Part shown: positions 62,815-64,000 of the stretch, one piece after another
Layout: the number at the start of each line of letters is the position of its first letter
How positions within the stretch are numbered: the stretch's first letter is position 1
Assembly (NCBI GenBank): GCA_008933995.1
Contig: WARS01000038.1
Location: forward strand, 4,482,010 to 4,546,009
Length of the DNA: 64,000 nucleotides
Direction: 5' to 3'
Source: Datnioides undecimradiatus
Lineage: Eukaryota; Chordata; Actinopteri; Lobotiformes; Datnioididae
The notes under the pieces: generated by a model
Told to the model about the DNA's origin: nothing
What the model saw: the letters and a program-made list of their open reading frames with translations, nothing else
Databases searched by the model: none
Made by a program: the position numbers and the translations under genes

Positions 62815-63857
62815 ATGGGGAAGACGAAGGATCTCTCTGCTGCCGAAAAGCGAGAAATAGTTCAATGCCTAGGAGAAGGTATGACAACTTTAGATATTTC
62901 AAAACAACTTCACCGTGATCATCGTACAGTAAAGAGATTTGTAGCCGATTCACATCGAACACACACGAACAGCCGAACACACACGGGTTCGAGCAGATAA
63001 AGGCACAATGAGGAAGATTTCTGCCAGACAAATGCGTCGGGTTAAGAGAGCAGCTGCTAAAATGCCACTGCAAAGCAGCAAACAGGTATTCGAAGCTGCT
63101 GGTGTCTCTGGAGTGCCAAGAACATCAAGGTGTAGGATCCTCAAGAGGGTTGCAGTTATGCATAAACCATCATCATTGTTTTCAGCCACCCTTAACCAAA
63201 GCTCAGAAGCAGAAACGCCTGCAGTGGGCCTACACGTACATGAAGACTAATTTCCAAACAGTGTTGTTCACTGATGAGTGCCGTGCAACCCTGGATGGTC
63301 CAGATGGATGGAGTCGTGGATGGTTGGTGAACGGCCACCATGTCCCGACAAGGCTGTGACATCAGCAAGGAGGTGGTGGCGTCACGTTTTGGGCTGGAAT
63401 CATGGGGAGAGAGCTGGTCGGCCCCTTCAAGGTCCCTGAAGGTGTAAAAATGACCTCTGTGAAATATGTGGAGTTTCTGACTGACCACTTTCTTCCGTGG
63501 TACAAAAAAAAGAAGCGTGCCTTTCGTAGCAAGATCATCTTTATGCATGACAATGCACCATCCCATGCTGCAAGGAATACCTGTGCATCATTGACTGCTA
63601 TGGGCATAAAACAAGAAAACCTCATGGTGTGGCCCCCATCCTCCCCTGATCTCAACCCTATTGAGAACCTTTGGAGCATCATGAAGCAAACGATCTATGA
63701 GGGTGGGAGGCAATTCACATCAAAACAGCATCTCTGGGAGGCTATTCTGACATCCTGCAAAGAAATTCCAGCAGAAACCATCCAAACACTGACAACTTCC
63801 ATGGATGCAAGAATTGTGAAGCTCCTATCCAATAAGGGGTCCTATGTCAAAGTGTAA
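62815..63857 (+). pseudogene. Tc1-like transposase pseudogene (DD37E)
   Basis: The coding span of 1043 bp matches a full-length transposase of about 347 residues but lies in three frames. Frame one from ATG 62815 gives the first helix-turn-helix (KTKDLSAAEKREIVQCLGEG, then LDISKQLHRDHRTVKRFVAD). The frame shifts near 62955-62990, where an 18-bp unit containing CGAACACACACG is partly duplicated, and again near 63165-63190. The last frame carries Asp at 63273-63275 (LFTDECR), Asp at 63549-63551 (FMHDNAPSH) and Glu at 63663-63665 ([11 protein letters not shown]), with 37 residues between the last two. A TGA at 63357-63359 interrupts it, in a position where CGA (Arg) is likely ancestral. All three catalytic residues survive, but no intact protein can be made. 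Confidence 0.88.
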
Positions 63858-63962
63858 TTTGGCCTGTTAAGATATTTTTGATTGAAAGAGCTTTTGATTT
63901 CAGCAAATATAACCTGCAAATGCTTGCAGTTTAACTAATGACCATTTTCAGTTGTTTACAAC

Positions 63963-63968
63963 AATAAA
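63963..63968 (+). promoter_or_regulatory. AATAAA polyadenylation signal of Tc1-like element
   Basis: Canonical AATAAA 105 bp after the transposase stop, just inside the right terminal repeat. Confidence 0.4.
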
Positions 63969-63984
63969 ATGTTTTGAAACTCTA

Positions 63985-64000
63985 TTGTGCGTAATAATGT
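63985..64000 (-). repeat. Right terminal repeat, cut by window edge
   Basis: TTGTGCGTAATAATGT. Its reverse complement begins ACATTATTACGCA, matching the left end. The outermost bases and the target TA lie beyond the window. Confidence 0.65.

Larger units (their letters stand above)
62588..64000 (+). mobile_element. Tc1-like DNA transposon, DD37E type, degraded
   Basis: Left end at about 62588, transposase remnant 62815-63857, AATAAA at 63963-63968 and the start of the right end at 63985-64000, cut by the window. Left GTTCCACATTATTATGCAAA and the reverse complement of the right end, ACATTATTACGCACAA, agree over ACATTATTA-GCA. A second GTTCCACGTTATTAAGCAGA at 62777-62796 repeats the outer end in direct orientation, an IR/DR arrangement. 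It is unrelated at the termini to the element at 22.6-23.8 kb. Confidence 0.85.

Noticed and set aside
1..64000. CRISPR arrays, bacterial operons, rRNA genes, known microRNAs
   Set aside because: None seen. No regularly spaced repeats with unique spacers, no dense gene arrangement, no rRNA-like stretches, and none of the microRNA seeds I checked by eye occurs in a hairpin context.

Overview
The window reads as vertebrate, and specifically teleost fish, nuclear DNA. It is AT-leaning and dense in stop codons in all six frames. It has frequent homopolymer runs and CA/GT, GA, TA and ATT microsatellites, CpG-decayed transposons, and fragments of several interspersed repeats that I recognise from other ray-finned fish. 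There is no bacterial gene organisation, no CRISPR array, and no rRNA or tRNA gene. Nearly all open frames are short chance frames, so the window is best read as intergenic or long-intron sequence. No host gene could be identified with confidence. The best host candidate is a weak one: a 191-bp exon-like block at 40170-40360 with a pyrimidine tract plus AG on its left and a GT on its right.

The only clear protein-coding content is from DNA transposons. At about 22.6-23.8 kb lies a Tc1-type element. Its transposase keeps an uninterrupted DD34E catalytic core, a poly(A) signal and a right terminal repeat, but it has lost the first DNA-binding helix-turn-helix, any in-frame ATG and the left terminal repeat. 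Two bases beyond its right end starts a 433-bp element bounded by TTAA on both sides with 12-bp imperfect inverted ends (23803-24243). This looks like a non-autonomous piggyBac-type MITE. At 62.6-64.0 kb lies a second, unrelated Tc1-like element with D-to-E spacing 37 (DD37E). It is nearly full length, with direct repeats nested in its left end, but its transposase is broken by two frameshifts and a TGA that looks like a decayed CGA. Its right terminus is cut by the window edge.

The rest of the recognisable content is old repeat debris. Three places resemble translated C-terminal parts of non-LTR retrotransposons (about 11.9, 16.9 and 32.4 kb). Copies of a tRNA-derived SINE-like family lie at 18.1, 60.1 and 61.4 kb, with a separate tRNA-like head on the minus strand at 25.1 kb. 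Three copies of a GTTAGCTTAGCTTAGC-type fish repeat lie at 16.4, 34.6 and 62.3 kb. Two loci share a GGGGGCAGCA-type repeat (12.3 and 44.4 kb). A diverged 90-bp direct repeat pair lies at 36.5 and 61.3 kb.

Repeat fragments are concentrated at 60-64 kb and 22.6-25.2 kb. The stretches 25.2-32.2, 36.6-44.3 and 44.7-56.1 kb are largely featureless apart from simple repeats. Some of those may be conserved non-coding sequence, which cannot be judged without an alignment. Family assignments of the decayed repeats rest on remembered patterns, not on a database search.
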